From assembly GCA_946061355.1 (NCBI GenBank), contig CAMGRE010000137.1:1-6380 (forward strand): a stretch of DNA of 6,380 nt. Direction: 5' to 3'. The stretch comes from an uncultured bacterium. Its GTDB lineage: Bacteria > Bacillota > Clostridia > Lachnospirales > Lachnospiraceae. The position numbers were made by a program, and so were the translations under genes. A model generated the notes under the pieces. It did no database searches and had not been told where the DNA came from. It saw nothing but the letters and a program-made list of their open reading frames with translations. How positions within the stretch are numbered: position 1 is the first letter of the stretch; every line of letters begins with the position of its first letter. This document shows positions 5,436-6,380 of the stretch, in pieces.

Positions 5436-6380
5436 ATGCACTATGATTATCTGATCGTGGGAGCCGGATTATACGGAGCGGTTTTTGCCCATGAGATGAA
5501 ACAAAAGGGAAAACGTTGTCTGGTGATTGACAAGCGGGATCATCTTGCCGGAAATATTTATACGAAGCGGGTCGATGATATCGATGTGCACTGGTACGGA
5601 GCCCATATTTTCCATACCTCCAATGAGGCGGTCTGGAAGTATGTCTCTCAGTTTGTGCATTTTAATCACTATGTCAATTCACCGGTGGCAGTGTACCGGG
5701 ACGAACTGTATAATCTGCCTTTTAATATGAATACGTTCCATGCGATGTGGGGTGTGCGTACACCGGCGGAAGCTCAGGCAAAGATCAGGGAACAGATTGC
5801 GCAGTGCGGCATCACGGAGCCGAAGAATCTGGAGGAGCAGGCGCTGTGCCTGGTGGGACCTGATATTTATGAGAAGCTGGTAAAGGGCTATACGGAGAAG
5901 CAGTGGGGACGTGACTGCAGGGATCTGCCGGCTTTTATCATCAAGCGGCTGCCCTGTCGGTTTGTCTATGACAACAATTACTTCAATGATCCTTATCAGG
6001 GAATTCCGGTGGAGGGATATACGTATCTTGTGGAGCAGTTACTGGAGGGGATTCCTGTGCTGCTGAATACCGAATACAAATCGTTCCTTGCGCAGAATCA
6101 GTCTTTGGCTGAGCCAGATACGTTTGAGAAAACTGTCTATACCGGCATGATCGACGAGTATTTTGATTACAGTTTGGGCGATCTGTCTTACCGGTCACTC
6201 CGGTTCGAGGTGGAGCGTCTGCCGGAATGCGACAATTATCAGGGGAATGCGGTCGTGAATTACACGGAGCGTGATGTGCCCTATACCCGGATCATCGAGC
6301 ACAAGCATTTTGTGTTCGGGAAGCAGAAAGGAACGGTTATCACCAGGGAGTATCCTGCGGAATATCACAAAGGGGATCTT
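5436..6380 (+). CDS. glf: UDP-galactopyranose mutase (3'-partial)
   Basis: This flavoenzyme interconverts UDP-galactopyranose and UDP-galactofuranose, the donor for galactofuranose in surface polysaccharides. The frame is open from the ATG to the window end, giving 315 residues of an expected 365-370. GCAGGA (5422-5427) serves as ribosome binding site, 8 bases before the ATG. Residues 6-14 (LIVGAGLYG) are the FAD-binding Rossmann loop, with D32 at the end of the second strand. YGAHIFHT (54-61) is the family signature near the flavin. Residues 151-158 (GYTEKQWG) and 169-191 (IKRLP.RF..DNNYFND.YQGIP) hold the substrate-site Trp157, Arg175 and Tyr182 or Tyr187. PYTRIIEHKHF (282-292) carries Arg285, matching the pyrophosphate-binding arginine. 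The last catalytic Tyr/Asp pair falls beyond the edge. One small oddity is HLAGN (36-40), where HIGGN is usual. It is cytoplasmic. A galactofuranosyltransferase would be expected nearby, perhaps downstream. Confidence 0.97.
   Translation, partial: MHYDYLIVGAGLYGAVFAHEMKQKGKRCLVIDKRDHLAGNIYTKRVDDIDVHWYGAHIFHTSNEAVWKYVSQFVHFNHYVNSPVAVYRDELYNLPFNMNTFHAMWGVRTPAEAQAKIREQIAQCGITEPKNLEEQALCLVGPDIYEKLVKGYTEKQWGRDCRDLPAFIIKRLPCRFVYDNNYFNDPYQGIPVEGYTYLVEQLLEGIPVLLNTEYKSFLAQNQSLAEPDTFEKTVYTGMIDEYFDYSLGDLSYRSLRFEVERLPECDNYQGNAVVNYTERDVPYTRIIEHKHFVFGKQKGTVITREYPAEYHKGDL

Overview
The window looks like part of a motility and surface-glycan region from a Gram-positive gut anaerobe of the Clostridia, most likely family Lachnospiraceae (Roseburia / Agathobacter / Butyrivibrio-like). 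This rests on the flagellin ends, whose N-terminus resembles the gut-commensal flagellins known as inflammatory-bowel-disease antigens, on the strong AAGGAGG-type ribosome binding site, and on the sigma-28 (SigD) promoter. The genus is inferred from remembered family features, not from a search.

Layout: all genes read on the + strand. (1) Positions 1-939 hold the 3' part of an AT-rich gene with a class I SAM-dependent methyltransferase-like fold; it is open to the left edge, so its true start lies outside. (2) Positions 940-1126 hold a near-consensus sigma-28 promoter and a leader of about 118 nt. The leader has a stem-loop at its 5' end, many GGA triplets, and a hairpin presenting AGGA just upstream of a CAAGGAGG Shine-Dalgarno, the classic arrangement for CsrA control of flagellin. 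(3) Positions 1127-2638 encode a complete 503-residue flagellin, followed by a strong intrinsic terminator. (4) Positions 2739-4910 encode a 723-residue protein with an N-terminal family-2 glycosyltransferase domain and a long helical, partly TPR-like tail, probably a flagellin-modifying enzyme. (5) Positions 4911-5076 hold a dyad-symmetric AT-rich element and an extended -10 promoter. (6) Positions 5077-5415 encode a small Xre-type helix-turn-helix protein. (7) Twenty bases later comes glf, UDP-galactopyranose mutase, cut by the right edge after 315 codons.

How the parts may work together: SigD switches on flagellin, CsrA (with FliW, neither in this window) would tune its translation, and the downstream glycosyltransferase, reached mainly by read-through of the terminator, could decorate the exported filament. 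The methyltransferase-like protein could modify the glycan or filament. The HTH-glf pair appears to be a separate transcription unit providing UDP-galactofuranose for a surface glycan; whether that sugar ends up on the flagellum is not shown. I see no wholly new system. The most rewarding parts are the regulatory leader of the flagellin gene, the large glycosyltransferase placed directly after it, and the dyad in front of the HTH-glf unit. No tRNA, rRNA, CRISPR array, insertion sequence or phage attachment site was recognised.
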